From Gemmatimonadota bacterium (lineage in GTDB: Bacteria > Gemmatimonadota > Gemmatimonadetes > Longimicrobiales > Gaopeijiaceae): a stretch of DNA of 64,000 nucleotides. The stretch's first letter is position 1, and every line of letters begins with the position of its first letter. The stretch is from NCBI GenBank assembly GCA_022823225.1, contig JAJDXM010000024.1, positions 124,001 through 188,000 on the forward strand. Reading direction: 5' to 3'. This document shows, in pieces, positions 44,911 through 52,654 of this stretch. Position numbers and translations under genes: made by a program. Below the pieces are notes generated by a model. The model was not told the DNA's origin. It did not search any database and saw only the letters and a program-made list of their open reading frames with translations.

Positions 44911-45173
44911 GGATGATCGTGCTCCTCTCTCGCGGGTCTGGTGGTTCCGTGGGTGTCGCGGCCTTACGCTCCTGCGGCCAGCCATCTGGCGATGAATCGG
45001 CGGGCGACCGGCACGTGCTCCTCGAGGGGGAAATGTCCTTGTAGAGCGACGTGTCGCGGTCGGCAGGGAGATGCCGGGGGAATGACCCCCGGCACCCCGT
45101 TGGGGTTTCCTGACTGGACGGCAGCCGTCATCGCGGGTCAGGTCCGCGCACCGGATCCGGCTGCAGGGACCGC
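44911..45173. other. Gap between array and recombinase with hairpins
   Basis: No gene seen. Holds the hairpin 45072-45094 and, next to it, ACCCC-GTT-GGGGT (45094-45106). Confidence 0.4.
45072..45094. terminator. Perfect hairpin after the last array gene
   Basis: TGCCGGGGG, loop AATGA, CCCCCGGCA. No U-tract. Likely ends or processes the array transcript before the recombinase gene. Confidence 0.5.
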
Positions 45174-45425
45174 TCAGGTCGCCTTCGACCGGACATGCCC
45201 GTGGGGGCTGTTCACCAGGAACGCGCCGTACCGGCTGATGTAGTTGCACTTCGGGCACTCCATCACCGAGTCGTGATCCCACTCGTGGTCGCCCCTGCCC
45301 GGTTCCTCGCTCGGCACCGTGCCGTCGTCGGTCAGATCGAGCCAGACCGTCGCGGCGATGGTGAACTGCTCGTCGTTGCCGCAGCGCGGGCACTCCACGC
45401 CCTTCAACAGATTCTCGTTGGCCAT
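45174..45425 (-). CDS. Zinc-ribbon protein (array)
   Basis: 83 residues. CPRCGN near the start and CPKCNY later form a four-cysteine zinc ribbon separated by an acidic linker. Opens with a class I start-associated leader. Last gene of the array in transcription order. Function unknown. Confidence 0.65.
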   Translation of the reverse strand: MANENLLKGVECPRCGNDEQFTIAATVWLDLTDDGTVPSEEPGRGDHEWDHDSVMECPKCNYISRYGAFLVNSPHGHVRSKAT

Positions 45426-45432
45426 CTTCCTA

Positions 45433-45472
45433 CCTCCTGTTCGGAGTAAGCCGCCCCCGCCCGCATGGCGGG
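45433..45472 (-). promoter_or_regulatory. Leader: hairpin plus class I start motif
   Basis: CTCC-GAACA-GGAG start motif (45433-45448) preceded by a CCCGCC/GGCGGG hairpin. Confidence 0.6.
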
Positions 45473-45509
45473 AACGCAGGAAACCGAAGACGTGGCGAGC
45501 GTCCTCGGA

Positions 45510-45617
45510 TCAGAAGTAGAAGTGCCTCACGACGACGATGATCTTCGTGATGATGACCGCCGCGATGAACGCGACGACCAACCATTCGCCCAGGCCCATG
45601 CCTTTCTCACGGCTCAT
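45510..45617 (-). CDS. 35-residue membrane peptide (array)
   Basis: ATG 45617 with AAGGAGG upstream. Short N-terminus and one membrane helix (LGEWLVVAFIAAVIITKIIVVV), ending RHFYF. Lacks the class I hairpin motif. Possibly holin-like or regulatory; function not known. Confidence 0.5.
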   Translation of the reverse strand: MSREKGMGLGEWLVVAFIAAVIITKIIVVVRHFYF

Positions 45618-45693
45618 TACGCTGTCCTCCTTGTGGTTGCGGGAACGTGGATGGTCCCCATCGTGGGGACCGGAGAAGGGTTGAGCAAGCGGT

Positions 45694-45870
45694 TTAGTCG
45701 GCTGGCGCCTCCTCTCTGTCCTGACGGACGTCCGGGTCGGGGTGATGGATGCGGGTGGCCGCCGCAGCCTCGCGGCAACGGCGGCAGTCGCACGGCTGGC
45801 CGTGTCGGGCATGTCGGCAGTCGCACGACAGCCCGTAGGCGATCTTGGCTTCCTTGCGAGACATGGTCAT
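45694..45870 (-). CDS. Small Cys/His-rich protein (array)
   Basis: 58 residues. CDCRHARHGQPCDCRRC packs five Cys and two His, probably a metal knuckle. Start overlaps the upstream stop (ATGA). Function unknown. Confidence 0.55.
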   Translation of the reverse strand: MTMSRKEAKIAYGLSCDCRHARHGQPCDCRRCREAAAATRIHHPDPDVRQDREEAPAD

Positions 45871-46247
45871 ACCGCTTCCTGCCTCTCGGCAGCGGCCCGC
45901 ATCAATGCGTCGAGCGCCTTGTCGTGCAGGCGGGTCGTGTTGGCCGCGTGAACCGCCTTGAGGGCGCCAGACTCGACGATCTCGGACAGCGCGTCCCAAA
46001 GCGCGTTGAACGCGCCCGGTTCCTCCGACGGCGGCCACAGCGCGAGAAAGTCCTCGCCGCCCAACTCTTGGTCGATCAGCTTCTGAATCGTGTCGTTGGC
46101 CTTCTTGCACGAGAAGCTGATGGCGGCGATCTCGACCTTCTGGTAGCCTCCCGCCATTGCGGCCTGAACCGCAGCCGCCAGATTCTCACCGGCGCTGTAC
46201 AGATGCCTCGCGACCTCTACGTCGCCCTCTCTGCGTGTCAGTCCCAT
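45867..46247 (-). CDS. Hypothetical helical protein (array)
   Basis: 126 residues, mostly helical (ENLAAAVQAAMAGGYQKVEIAAISFSCKKANDTIQKLI). Class I leader upstream; heads a two-gene coupled unit. No family recognised. Confidence 0.6.
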   Translation of the reverse strand: MGLTRREGDVEVARHLYSAGENLAAAVQAAMAGGYQKVEIAAISFSCKKANDTIQKLIDQELGGEDFLALWPPSEEPGAFNALWDALSEIVESGALKAVHAANTTRLHDKALDALMRAAAERQEAV

Positions 46248-46253
46248 GTTCTG

Positions 46254-46300
46254 CCCTCCTGTTCTGGAGTGTCCCGCCTCCCACCATGGAAGACGGCAAG
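46254..46300 (-). promoter_or_regulatory. Leader: hairpin plus class I start motif
   Basis: CTCC-AGAACA-GGAG motif (46254-46271) after an imperfect CCGTCTTCC/GGGAGGCGG hairpin. Confidence 0.55.
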
Positions 46301-46415
46301 CCGCCCGCCCCCGGCGAAGGGGACAGGCGGTACGAGACTCAGGTTTCCTCGGTGTCCTACTCGACCATCTGGCGCTCCATCCGCAGCCCGACACGCGATG
46401 TTCGGATCGGGTGCC

Positions 46416-46664
46416 TCATGCGCCCTCCTCCTTTCGATGCCATGTCAGGATGGCGTAGCGGGCGCGGATGCCCGCCCGCATGTGCCACCGCCGGTCGATG
46501 AGGACCACGGCGTTCGCTGGCAGACGCTTCAGCCAACGTTCGACCTCCTTCCGGCTGACTTGGAACGCGCAGTCAGGATGGAAGGGGTAGAGGCTGCCGG
46601 ACATCTGGCCGAGTTTCCAGCGGTAGAAGCGGGTGGCGCGACTCTGTTCGACTGAGCGCCTCAT
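46416..46664 (-). CDS. Hypothetical protein (array)
   Basis: 82 residues, basic, Trp/Arg-rich (FYRWKLGQM, ERWLKRLPANAVVLIDRRWHM). ATGA overlap with the upstream gene; third member of a coupled trio. Might bind nucleic acid. Confidence 0.55.
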   Translation of the reverse strand: MRRSVEQSRATRFYRWKLGQMSGSLYPFHPDCAFQVSRKEVERWLKRLPANAVVLIDRRWHMRAGIRARYAILTWHRKEEGA

Positions 46665-46924
46665 GCCTGCCGCCTCTCCGGCAGAAGTCCGGCCCGTGCG
46701 GCGGACGCCTCCCAGATCGACAGCCGCCTCCCGTACCGGCGCAACTCCTTGTAGGCCGTGGTGCCCTTACACGTCTGGCACTTCACATCCCTGAGTTTCC
46801 GTGTCCCGAGCTGAGGCTTGTTGTCGGTCGAGAGCGAGTGCCCGCCCTCGTAGCTCACCAGCCCGCAGGCCGTTGTCTCGATGTGCCCGTCCCATGTCAG
46901 GGTCAGATGCTTCGGTTTGCTCAT
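46661..46924 (-). CDS. Zinc-finger protein (array)
   Basis: 87 residues. HIETTACG and VKCQTCKGTTAYKEL give a four-ligand Cys site resembling phage zinc-finger proteins. An 8-bp inverted repeat CCGTGCCT/AGGCACGG just before the start partly covers the Shine-Dalgarno element. ATGA-coupled on both sides. Confidence 0.58.
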   Translation of the reverse strand: MSKPKHLTLTWDGHIETTACGLVSYEGGHSLSTDNKPQLGTRKLRDVKCQTCKGTTAYKELRRYGRRLSIWEASAARAGLLPERRQA

Positions 46925-47124
46925 CCCGTGCCTCCTCTCATCAAGGCACGGCACACGTCCTTGGCGGGCATCTTCACATACTCGTGCAGCCCGCCGATGG
47001 ACAGAAAGAGGTGGGCCGTGCCCGGTGCGCTGTCCTTCACCTGCACGACATGGGCGGGGTTCACATGGATGAACCCGCCCCGTGTGCCGGGAAGGCGCAC
47101 CAGGGTCGCGTTTTCTCCAGCCAT
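46921..47124 (-). CDS. Hypothetical protein (array)
   Basis: 67 residues, beta-rich (GGFIHVNPAHVVQVKDS, AHLFLSIGGLHEYVKM). Class I leader; heads the trio ending at 46416. No family recognised. Confidence 0.55.
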   Translation of the reverse strand: MAGENATLVRLPGTRGGFIHVNPAHVVQVKDSAPGTAHLFLSIGGLHEYVKMPAKDVCRALMRGGTG

Positions 47125-47132
47125 GGTTCCTG

Positions 47133-47180
47133 CCTCCTGTTGCGGAGTGAGCGCCCCGCCCGCGTGACGGGGACAACAAG
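47133..47180 (-). promoter_or_regulatory. Leader: hairpin plus class I start motif
   Basis: CTCC-GCAACA-GGAG (47133-47149) after a CCCCG/CGGGG hairpin. Confidence 0.6.
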
Positions 47181-47228
47181 GGCGGGAGCACCCTGTGACG
47201 GTGCCCCCGCCGGTTGGAGGAACGGGGA

Positions 47229-47738
47229 TCAGTACGATCCGCAGGACTGGTAGCCCTCTTCGATCCAGCCGCCGCTCACTTCGGCCTCGGGCCACCGCTC
47301 GCGGAGCGCGTCAATGACGGGCTCCGGCGGTCCCCACGGCGTATCGAAGCGGAGCAGGATCGAGCGGTCGCCCTTCGATGCGTGGCTGTGGCTGGCGTCC
47401 CATTTGACGCCCCACTTGGCATCGCGCCAATCGTGGCCCGACGTGAAGCCGGTCGCTTCGATCTCGGCCAGCTCCTCGGGCGTCGCCGGTCGCTCTCGGA
47501 CCCGGCCCCCCGGCGCGGGCTCGGGGTCGAAGCTGACCATCACGACATCGCCGTTTGCGCGCCTCTGCGCGTTGTCGAGAATCGGCGGGGGCGGCACGAG
47601 CTTCTTGAACGTGACGCGGCGGTCGTCGACGTTCTCCTCGCCATCCTCCGGAAGATCGGTGAGCGTGTCGAATATCTCGTCGATCACGGCCTGATCCTCG
47701 TGGAAGATTTCGACGTTGTTTGTTACCCAGTTCGGCAT
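47229..47738 (-). CDS. YubB/Api92-like ferredoxin-fold protein (array)
   Basis: 169 residues. MPNWVTNNVEI at the start and DAKWGVKWDASHS near the middle match the YubB (DUF1281) family seen on plasmids and phages, where the opening MPNWC and WGTKW-type motifs are characteristic. Function unknown; typical mobile-element accessory gene. Own class I leader. Confidence 0.65.
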   Translation of the reverse strand: MPNWVTNNVEIFHEDQAVIDEIFDTLTDLPEDGEENVDDRRVTFKKLVPPPPILDNAQRRANGDVVMVSFDPEPAPGGRVRERPATPEELAEIEATGFTSGHDWRDAKWGVKWDASHSHASKGDRSILLRFDTPWGPPEPVIDALRERWPEAEVSGGWIEEGYQSCGSY

Positions 47739-47747
47739 GGGCTACAG

Positions 47748-47795
47748 CCTCCTGTATGGAGTGTGATCGGCCTCCGCGTGAGACCGGAGAGGCAC
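47748..47795 (-). promoter_or_regulatory. Leader: hairpin plus class I start motif
   Basis: CTCC-ATACA-GGAG (47748-47763) after a GCCTCTCCG/CGGAGGC hairpin. Confidence 0.6.
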
Positions 47796-47838
47796 CGAAA
47801 CGCCTTCGACGGCGTTCCGGTGGAGGAAGGGGGGGGCT

Positions 47839-48276
47839 TCACCTGAGCTTGTCGTAGTCGAGGTTCGAGCCAATGCTGGCGCCGAGCACTTCGACCACGG
47901 TGGCGTCGTCCACCTGTGACGGATTGGGGTCGCCGTCGTCGGGCACTTCGATCTCACCGTTCTCGGCGAGCAGGTTCGCGGCCCACTGCCGGGCGTTCTC
48001 GATATGCACGGCTTCGTCGTGTCGGTGGTTGCCGGAGAACACGATGATGCGGACGCGCTCATCGCTCTTCGGCGGCGGAATCGGCTTGACGCCCTTCGCC
48101 TCGTTCCACCAATCCACGCTCGTCCATGAGTCACCGTCCCAACCGATGACGCGGACGCTGTGGAGGCCAGCGGCCCTCCACGCCTTGGCGGCCTCGATCG
48201 CGTTCTCGCGGCTCGGGGTTTCGTGGCGCATGAGCTTGCCGTTCAGTCCGCCGGCGCTCACTTCGTACTCAAGCAT
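47839..48276 (-). CDS. Hypothetical protein (array)
   Basis: 145 residues: MLEYEVSAGGLNGKLMRHETPSRENAIEAAKAWRAAG, then RVRIIVFSGNHRHDEAVHIENARQWAANLL. Mixed alpha/beta. Own class I leader. No family recognised. Confidence 0.6.
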   Translation of the reverse strand: MLEYEVSAGGLNGKLMRHETPSRENAIEAAKAWRAAGLHSVRVIGWDGDSWTSVDWWNEAKGVKPIPPPKSDERVRIIVFSGNHRHDEAVHIENARQWAANLLAENGEIEVPDDGDPNPSQVDDATVVEVLGASIGSNLDYDKLR

Positions 48277-48282
48277 GTTCCT

Positions 48283-48328
48283 GCCTCCTGTTGGGGAGTG
48301 ACGTTTCCCGCCCGCCTGGCGGGGAAAC
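48283..48328 (-). promoter_or_regulatory. Leader: hairpin plus class I start motif (best example)
   Basis: ACTCCCCAACAGGAGGC (48283-48299) preceded by the hairpin GTTTCCCCGCC-AGGC-GGGCGGGAAAC (about 48302-48328). Confidence 0.7.
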
Positions 48329-48377
48329 AACGGGACCGGAGCGGCTTTGACCCGCCCCGATCCGGGGGGAGGACGCC

Positions 48378-48770
48378 TTATGCGGCGTCGGGGAGGCTGA
48401 CGATGCGCCGGGCGGTGTGGGCGGCGTCCGCGTACTCGCGGAGCGTGCCCTGTGCCTTCCAGAACTTGTCGCGCTCGATCGGCAGGCCGAACGGCTTGAA
48501 CCGGATCGACAGCAACTCGTTGAGCGATGCGTAGCCAAGCTCAGGGAAACCCAAGCCGGGGTCGCAGAGCCCGAACATCTCGATGTCGTCTCCGTAGACC
48601 CTCGCCTCGCTGAACAGCCAAGTGCCGGCGGATCCGCCGAACATCTTGACGACGGGCTTCGGGTCGTGGCCGTCCTTGTTCCGGCCCTTCGCGTTGTCGA
48701 GCAGCTTCTGCCATTCCTTCTTGGTAATGACGATCTGCCCGAGTCGGTTCCTGATCGGTGGCTGTACCAC
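48378..48770 (-). CDS. DUF2958-like protein (array)
   Basis: 130 residues from GTG 48770 with ACAGGAGG upstream. VVKMFGGSAGTWLFSEARVYGDDIEMFGLCDPGLGFPELGYASLNELLSIR followed by GLPIERD is the DUF2958 pattern, a family common on plasmids and conjugative or integrated elements. Function unknown. A GGAC/GTCC hairpin can show the Shine-Dalgarno element in its loop. Confidence 0.72.
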   Translation of the reverse strand: MVQPPIRNRLGQIVITKKEWQKLLDNAKGRNKDGHDPKPVVKMFGGSAGTWLFSEARVYGDDIEMFGLCDPGLGFPELGYASLNELLSIRFKPFGLPIERDKFWKAQGTLREYADAAHTARRIVSLPDAA

Positions 48771-48881
48771 GGTGGACCTCCTGTCCTGATGGGAAACGGA
48801 ACTACACGGAGGCGACGACAGGGGGGTCGAGTCCCTGCCGCCGTGGGTTGTGCGGTGTTGGTCAGAGTCCGCCAGGCGTCG

Positions 48882-49169
48882 TCACGCCGGGATGGGTGCG
48901 GCGTCGGTCGTCTTCTCGCGGACGTTGCCGGTCTTGCGGTTGACGGTGAGAGTCCGGTCGCACAGACGGCAGACCCACACCATGCAGCGCCGCGTCTCTT
49001 GCTCACGGTCGCGGACGTACTGGTGGAAGCCGTGGGAACCGATTGGACACGGAGGCTTCGCGAACTTCGTGCCTTTCAGCACACCACCCGTCTTCGGGTT
49101 CCAGCCGTCGAAACGGTCGCCCGTCTTGCCCTTGGCTTCCTTCTTCGCCTTCGGCTTGCGCTTCGCCAT
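48882..49169 (-). CDS. Basic zinc-finger protein (array)
   Basis: 95 residues. Lys-rich start (MAKRKPKAKKEAKGK), then CPIGSHGFHQ and CMVWVCRLCDR. Start overlaps the upstream stop by one base (TGATG). Possibly nucleic-acid binding; function unknown. Confidence 0.58.
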   Translation of the reverse strand: MAKRKPKAKKEAKGKTGDRFDGWNPKTGGVLKGTKFAKPPCPIGSHGFHQYVRDREQETRRCMVWVCRLCDRTLTVNRKTGNVREKTTDAAPIPA

Positions 49170-49618
49170 CAGTCGTCCTCCCGGCGCGATGCCAGCGGGT
49201 CGTCCACGATCTCGTCCGGCTCGCCATCGTCGCGCGGCAACGCCTTGAACGCGACCTTCACGATCCGGTAGGACTCGGCCTTGCCGCCGTGGTCCTCGCG
49301 CCACTCCCGAGCCCGCTTCAACCGCAGATGGTACGGGCTGACCGGCTCGCCGGCGTCGTCGATGACGATGAACAGGTCGCCGTAGTAGTCGCGGGAGAGC
49401 TGCGGCTCGCCGCGCTTGGGCGGGAGCGGCACGAACGTTGCCCATTCGCGTCCCTCGCACTGTTGGCAGAACGGCTTCTCGCACGCTTCCTCGAAGTCCA
49501 TCTGCTGCGTCTCGGTGTTCCAGGTGCCGTCGCCCTCGAAGGTCAGCTTGTCGCTGCCGCAATGGCTGCACACCCATTTGCCCGGCCCGTCGTCTGGACC
49601 ATACAACTCGTTGCTCAT
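49169..49618 (-). CDS. Zinc-ribbon protein (array)
   Basis: 149 residues. CSHCGSDKLTFEGDGTWN and CQQCEGREW form a zinc ribbon; a helical acidic tail follows. Class II leader in which TTCCTC and GAGGAA pair around the start site. First gene of a coupled pair. Confidence 0.6.
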   Translation of the reverse strand: MSNELYGPDDGPGKWVCSHCGSDKLTFEGDGTWNTETQQMDFEEACEKPFCQQCEGREWATFVPLPPKRGEPQLSRDYYGDLFIVIDDAGEPVSPYHLRLKRAREWREDHGGKAESYRIVKVAFKALPRDDGEPDEIVDDPLASRREDD

Positions 49619-49621
49619 GGA

Positions 49622-49641
49622 TTCCTCCCCCTTTTGAGGAA
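49622..49641 (-). promoter_or_regulatory. Class II start hairpin
   Basis: TTCCTC-AAAAGGGG-GAGGAA: the Shine-Dalgarno GGGGGAGG lies in loop and stem. Confidence 0.55.
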
Positions 49642-49714
49642 ATGGGACGGGGAACGGCCGATCCGTTCCCCCACAGGCGGCCGGGAGGCGTTGAGACCTC
49701 CCGGCCGATCTTCC

Positions 49715-50398
49715 CTACGCAGGGCGCAGTCCCATCACCAGCAAGTCGAGCGACCGTCCCGCAGCCTCGGCGCTCGCGTCGAGCACCGGAGCCCAAGTTG
49801 CCCGCCTCTCCTTCGGCGTCAGGTTCCGTTGCCGCAGCGTCACGGCCAGGCGGTTGTTCCCGTGGTTCTGGAAGATGCTGCCCACACGCCCCATCTCTTC
49901 GAGATAGGTGGCGTTCAGCCCGATTGCCGTCTTGGCGACCGCGTAGTGCCGATAGCGCCTGAGCACATCGTCCACGTTCGGATAGCGCCGGAAGCATCCG
50001 CCAGTGCTGGCCGGGTCGCAGCCTACCGCCTGATGGCCCGCCGCGCTGTCGAGCACATGTACGCTGCCGTCCTCGAAGCATTGGACCGTGACCGACGTGT
50101 CGAGCACCTTCTTTGCTCGCTTCCGGCTGAACAGGTCCGACGGAATCACCGCGTCGCGCTTGAAGCGGTCGGTCGGCCACTCGCCCTCCCATGTGCCGCC
50201 GATCATGCTGACCAACTTGTGGCTGTTGGACGCGATGGTGCGCAGGTTGCCGCGCTCCTTTGCGGCGGGATCCTCCGGCCGGAAGCAGATGCTGTTGAGC
50301 AACGGCCGGGCCGGGTCCATGCTCACGGCAAGCAACGCCACAAGAATGTGACGCCTGAACACGGTGAGTCGCAGTACCTCCTTCGTCGATTTCGCCAT
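49715..50398 (-). CDS. Sliding-clamp (DnaN)-like protein (array)
   Basis: 227 residues. Segments such as NSICFRPEDP, LRTIASNSHKLVSMI, VIPSDLFSRKRAKKVLDTSVTVQCFEDGSVHVLD and AKTAIGLNATYLEEMGRV resemble repeated domains of beta-clamp proteins encoded by phages. Shorter than cellular DnaN (about 370), so probably two domains. If right, it may act with the primase-helicase in element replication. Assignment is by pattern only. Confidence 0.5.
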   Translation of the reverse strand: MAKSTKEVLRLTVFRRHILVALLAVSMDPARPLLNSICFRPEDPAAKERGNLRTIASNSHKLVSMIGGTWEGEWPTDRFKRDAVIPSDLFSRKRAKKVLDTSVTVQCFEDGSVHVLDSAAGHQAVGCDPASTGGCFRRYPNVDDVLRRYRHYAVAKTAIGLNATYLEEMGRVGSIFQNHGNNRLAVTLRQRNLTPKERRATWAPVLDASAEAAGRSLDLLVMGLRPA

Positions 50399-50422
50399 AG
50401 GTTTCCCCCTGTTGGCGTTCCA

Positions 50423-50441
50423 GAGACCGGCTCTCGGTCTC
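50423..50441 (-). promoter_or_regulatory. Leader hairpin (class II)
   Basis: GAGACCG-AGAGC-CGGTCTC perfect 7-bp hairpin ahead of the AACAGGGGG start element. Confidence 0.55.
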
Positions 50442-50481
50442 CCATGGGCGGGAAGGGGTGCGATCCCCCTCCCGCCGTCGC

Positions 50482-50808
50482 TCAGCGTCGCCAGTGCTCC
50501 CGGTCGCGCGTCGGTGGCCCGGTCGTGACGTAGCGTCCGTGGATGCCCTTCTCGTGCTTGCTCGGCATCTCGCGGATGCGCCGGTCAAGGCAGGTCATGC
50601 ACACGCGGTTGCTGTCCTTCGGCTCGAACACCCAAGCCGCGAGCGACAGGATGCTCGCCAACCTCGCGTTGTCGTTCCCGATGGCCCATGCCCGTGGTGC
50701 GCCCTTCGGCCCTTTGAGAAGGCGCTGCCAGTCGATCATCAGCTTTCGCACGAGGAACACGATCAGCGTCCGTGTGATCCAGTCCCGAATCCTCTTGAGT
50801 GTCCTCAT
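50482..50808 (-). CDS. Hypothetical membrane-associated protein (array)
   Basis: 108 residues. N-terminal amphipathic/hydrophobic stretch (WITRTLIVFLVRKLMIDW), later CMTC and a basic tail. ATGA overlap with the upstream gene. No family recognised. Confidence 0.5.
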   Translation of the reverse strand: MRTLKRIRDWITRTLIVFLVRKLMIDWQRLLKGPKGAPRAWAIGNDNARLASILSLAAWVFEPKDSNRVCMTCLDRRIREMPSKHEKGIHGRYVTTGPPTRDREHWRR

Positions 50809-51146
50809 GATGCCCTCGCCTTCCTGCTCGCGGCGTCCTGAATGGAGCGCAGCACCGGGCGGACATGCACCGGCACGTCGGCGGGCTTCCTGTCCACGAT
50901 CTCCCGTGCCGCGTCCCGGCAGAAGTCCCGAATCAGCCGGTGCAGCGTCGTGCGGAGCGGGCTGTGGGTGAACCCCAACACGAACAACAGGGGTCCGATC
51001 TGGTCCAACTCGTCCTCGATGTCCGGAAGGTGCGCGGTCAGGTTCGTTGCGACCTGACGGCGAAACTCGTCGCCGTCGAACATCTTGTGTGTGAGGATGT
51101 GGGCGAGCATTGCGCGCTCGACCACCTTCGCCGCCTTGTCTGCCAT
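50805..51146 (-). CDS. Hypothetical helical protein (array)
   Basis: 113 residues, helical (KVVERAMLAHILTHKMFDGDEFRRQVATNL). Class II leader. Coupled to the downstream gene. Function unknown. Confidence 0.55.
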   Translation of the reverse strand: MADKAAKVVERAMLAHILTHKMFDGDEFRRQVATNLTAHLPDIEDELDQIGPLLFVLGFTHSPLRTTLHRLIRDFCRDAAREIVDRKPADVPVHVRPVLRSIQDAASRKARAS

Positions 51147-51172
51147 GGTCTCTCCCCCTTTGGGCAGTGTCC

Positions 51173-51193
51173 GGGGACCGTCTTTCGGTCCCC
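51173..51193 (-). promoter_or_regulatory. Leader hairpin (class II)
   Basis: Perfect 8-bp hairpin GGGGACCG-AAAGA-CGGTCCCC before GGGGGAGAGACC-ATG. Confidence 0.6.
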
Positions 51194-51240
51194 CATGGGA
51201 CCGGGGGCCTGTGACGGCCACCCGATCCGGTTGGGGGGGA

Positions 51241-51768
51241 CTACAGCGCGTCCCAAGCGCGAACGAGCGCGTCGAGGTCGCGGCGGATGTACCGGCGCGT
51301 TCGTGCTTCGGCGTCGGTCAGCGTCTCGGCGGACTCTCGCGCCGTCCAGAGGTCGCGGTCGTGCTGATCGAGAAACGCGGGCGGGACCGACCGGAGGACT
51401 TCGCGGTCCTGGTGCGCCAGCATTGCCCGCATCCGCCCGATCTGGCGGGCGAGTCCCCGCTTGGTCGCGTCGGTGCAGGGCGGTATCAGGTTCGTGGTCT
51501 GCGCCGCCTTGACCGGACTCACCTGCCGCATGGTGTCGCGGACGGCGAGCACGGCTTCCGGCCCTTCGCCCCGGTCGGTGGCGGCGGCCAGCTCGCGGAA
51601 CATGACGGCCAAGTCCTCCATGATGTCCACCGCCGCCTCACCGGCCTTGCTGTGAACGCGCTCGGCCACCTCGTTGCCCCTCGCGTCGATCTCGCGCTCC
51701 AGTGTCTTGAACGCGCCGCGAAGATACGCGGTGACGTTGCGGCCCTTCCCTTCGGTGCCTTCCTGCAT
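51241..51768 (-). CDS. Hypothetical helical protein (array)
   Basis: 175 residues from ATG 51768. Helical (FKTLEREIDARGNEVAERVHSKAGEAAVDIMEDLAVMF). Leader is a variant: CTGCC-AAAC-GGGAGGC with a CGGCC/GGCCG hairpin above. No family recognised. Confidence 0.55.
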   Translation of the reverse strand: MQEGTEGKGRNVTAYLRGAFKTLEREIDARGNEVAERVHSKAGEAAVDIMEDLAVMFRELAAATDRGEGPEAVLAVRDTMRQVSPVKAAQTTNLIPPCTDATKRGLARQIGRMRAMLAHQDREVLRSVPPAFLDQHDRDLWTARESAETLTDAEARTRRYIRRDLDALVRAWDAL

Positions 51769-51873
51769 GGGCTCTGCCTCCCGTTTGGCAGTGACTCCGG
51801 CCTCCAACCATGGGGCCGAACAGTCTCCCCGCCCGGTGTGATCCGAACGGGAAGGGGGGGAGAGTCGGGACGG

Positions 51874-52563
51874 CTATACCCCGGCCTCGGGGTCGTTGTG
51901 GTGGTCGTAGACCAAGAAACTCGTGGTCCGCTGGACATGGGCGACGACACTGCGCCCGGTGCGCTTGCCCTCGGCTATCGCCTCGGCCCGGTCCTCGCGG
52001 TCGTTCAGGTCCGTGTCACCTTCCAACTCGTAGATGACGCGGGCGTCGGCGTCGCGCTCGGCAAGTTCGAGAATGTCCGCCAACGCGGGCGCACCGTCGG
52101 GGCTCCGCTTGCGGTCATATGCCGCCTCGGCGGTGTCGAACGGTCCCGCCCACTGGCTGTGCTCCGGCTGGAAGTAGTACCAGCCTGCCGGGTTCGGGTA
52201 GGCGTCTCGGGATCGGGCATGGTAGCCGCCGATGTGGTCGATCCCGCCCCGTGGGAAGTAATGGACGCCAACGCCCATCATCTGGGCGACCGGCCTCGGG
52301 TCGATCCGCACCTCGTCGAGAAGCGTCAGCAACTCCAGACACGTCGCAACGTGATCCTTCGCGTCCTCGGCGTGCAGGTCGTTGTCACGCGGGGGCCGCG
52401 TGGTGATGGTCCCGAGAAAGTCGCCGCCAGCACCACCGCCGGGGTCGTTGGCGTACAGTTCGAGATACGCCGCCTGAGCGTTGTACGTCGCCATGATGGT
52501 GAAGGGGCCGTGCTTCTGGACATCCGCAACGGTGACCGTGCGGTCCTGTGGCTTGTCAGCCAT
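51874..52563 (-). CDS. Hypothetical protein (array)
   Basis: 229 residues, one of the larger array proteins. Starts ADKPQDRTVTVADVQKHGPFTIMATYNAQAAYLELYAND; middle YFRPGGIDHIGGYHARS-like, acidic second half. Class I leader. No family recognised. Confidence 0.58.
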   Translation of the reverse strand: MADKPQDRTVTVADVQKHGPFTIMATYNAQAAYLELYANDPGGGAGGDFLGTITTRPPRDNDLHAEDAKDHVATCLELLTLLDEVRIDPRPVAQMMGVGVHYFPRGGIDHIGGYHARSRDAYPNPAGWYYFQPEHSQWAGPFDTAEAAYDRKRSPDGAPALADILELAERDADARVIYELEGDTDLNDREDRAEAIAEGKRTGRSVVAHVQRTTSFLVYDHHNDPEAGV

Positions 52564-52570
52564 TTCCTCG

Positions 52571-52610
52571 CCTCCTGATGGGGAGTGACAGCCTCGCCAC
52601 CCCGGCGAGA
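52571..52610 (-). promoter_or_regulatory. Leader: hairpin plus class I start motif
   Basis: CTCC-CCATCA-GGAG (52571-52587) after CTCGCC-GGGG-TGGCGAG hairpin. Confidence 0.6.
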
Positions 52611-52654
52611 CGCATGGGACGGGGACGGTTCGATCCGTGCCCCGCCCGTCAGGG

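Noticed and set aside
43882-45393. Longer recombinase reading up to 45393
   Set aside because: The first 161 codons cover the terminal hairpin and antisense-like sequence; ATG 44910 has a Shine-Dalgarno element.
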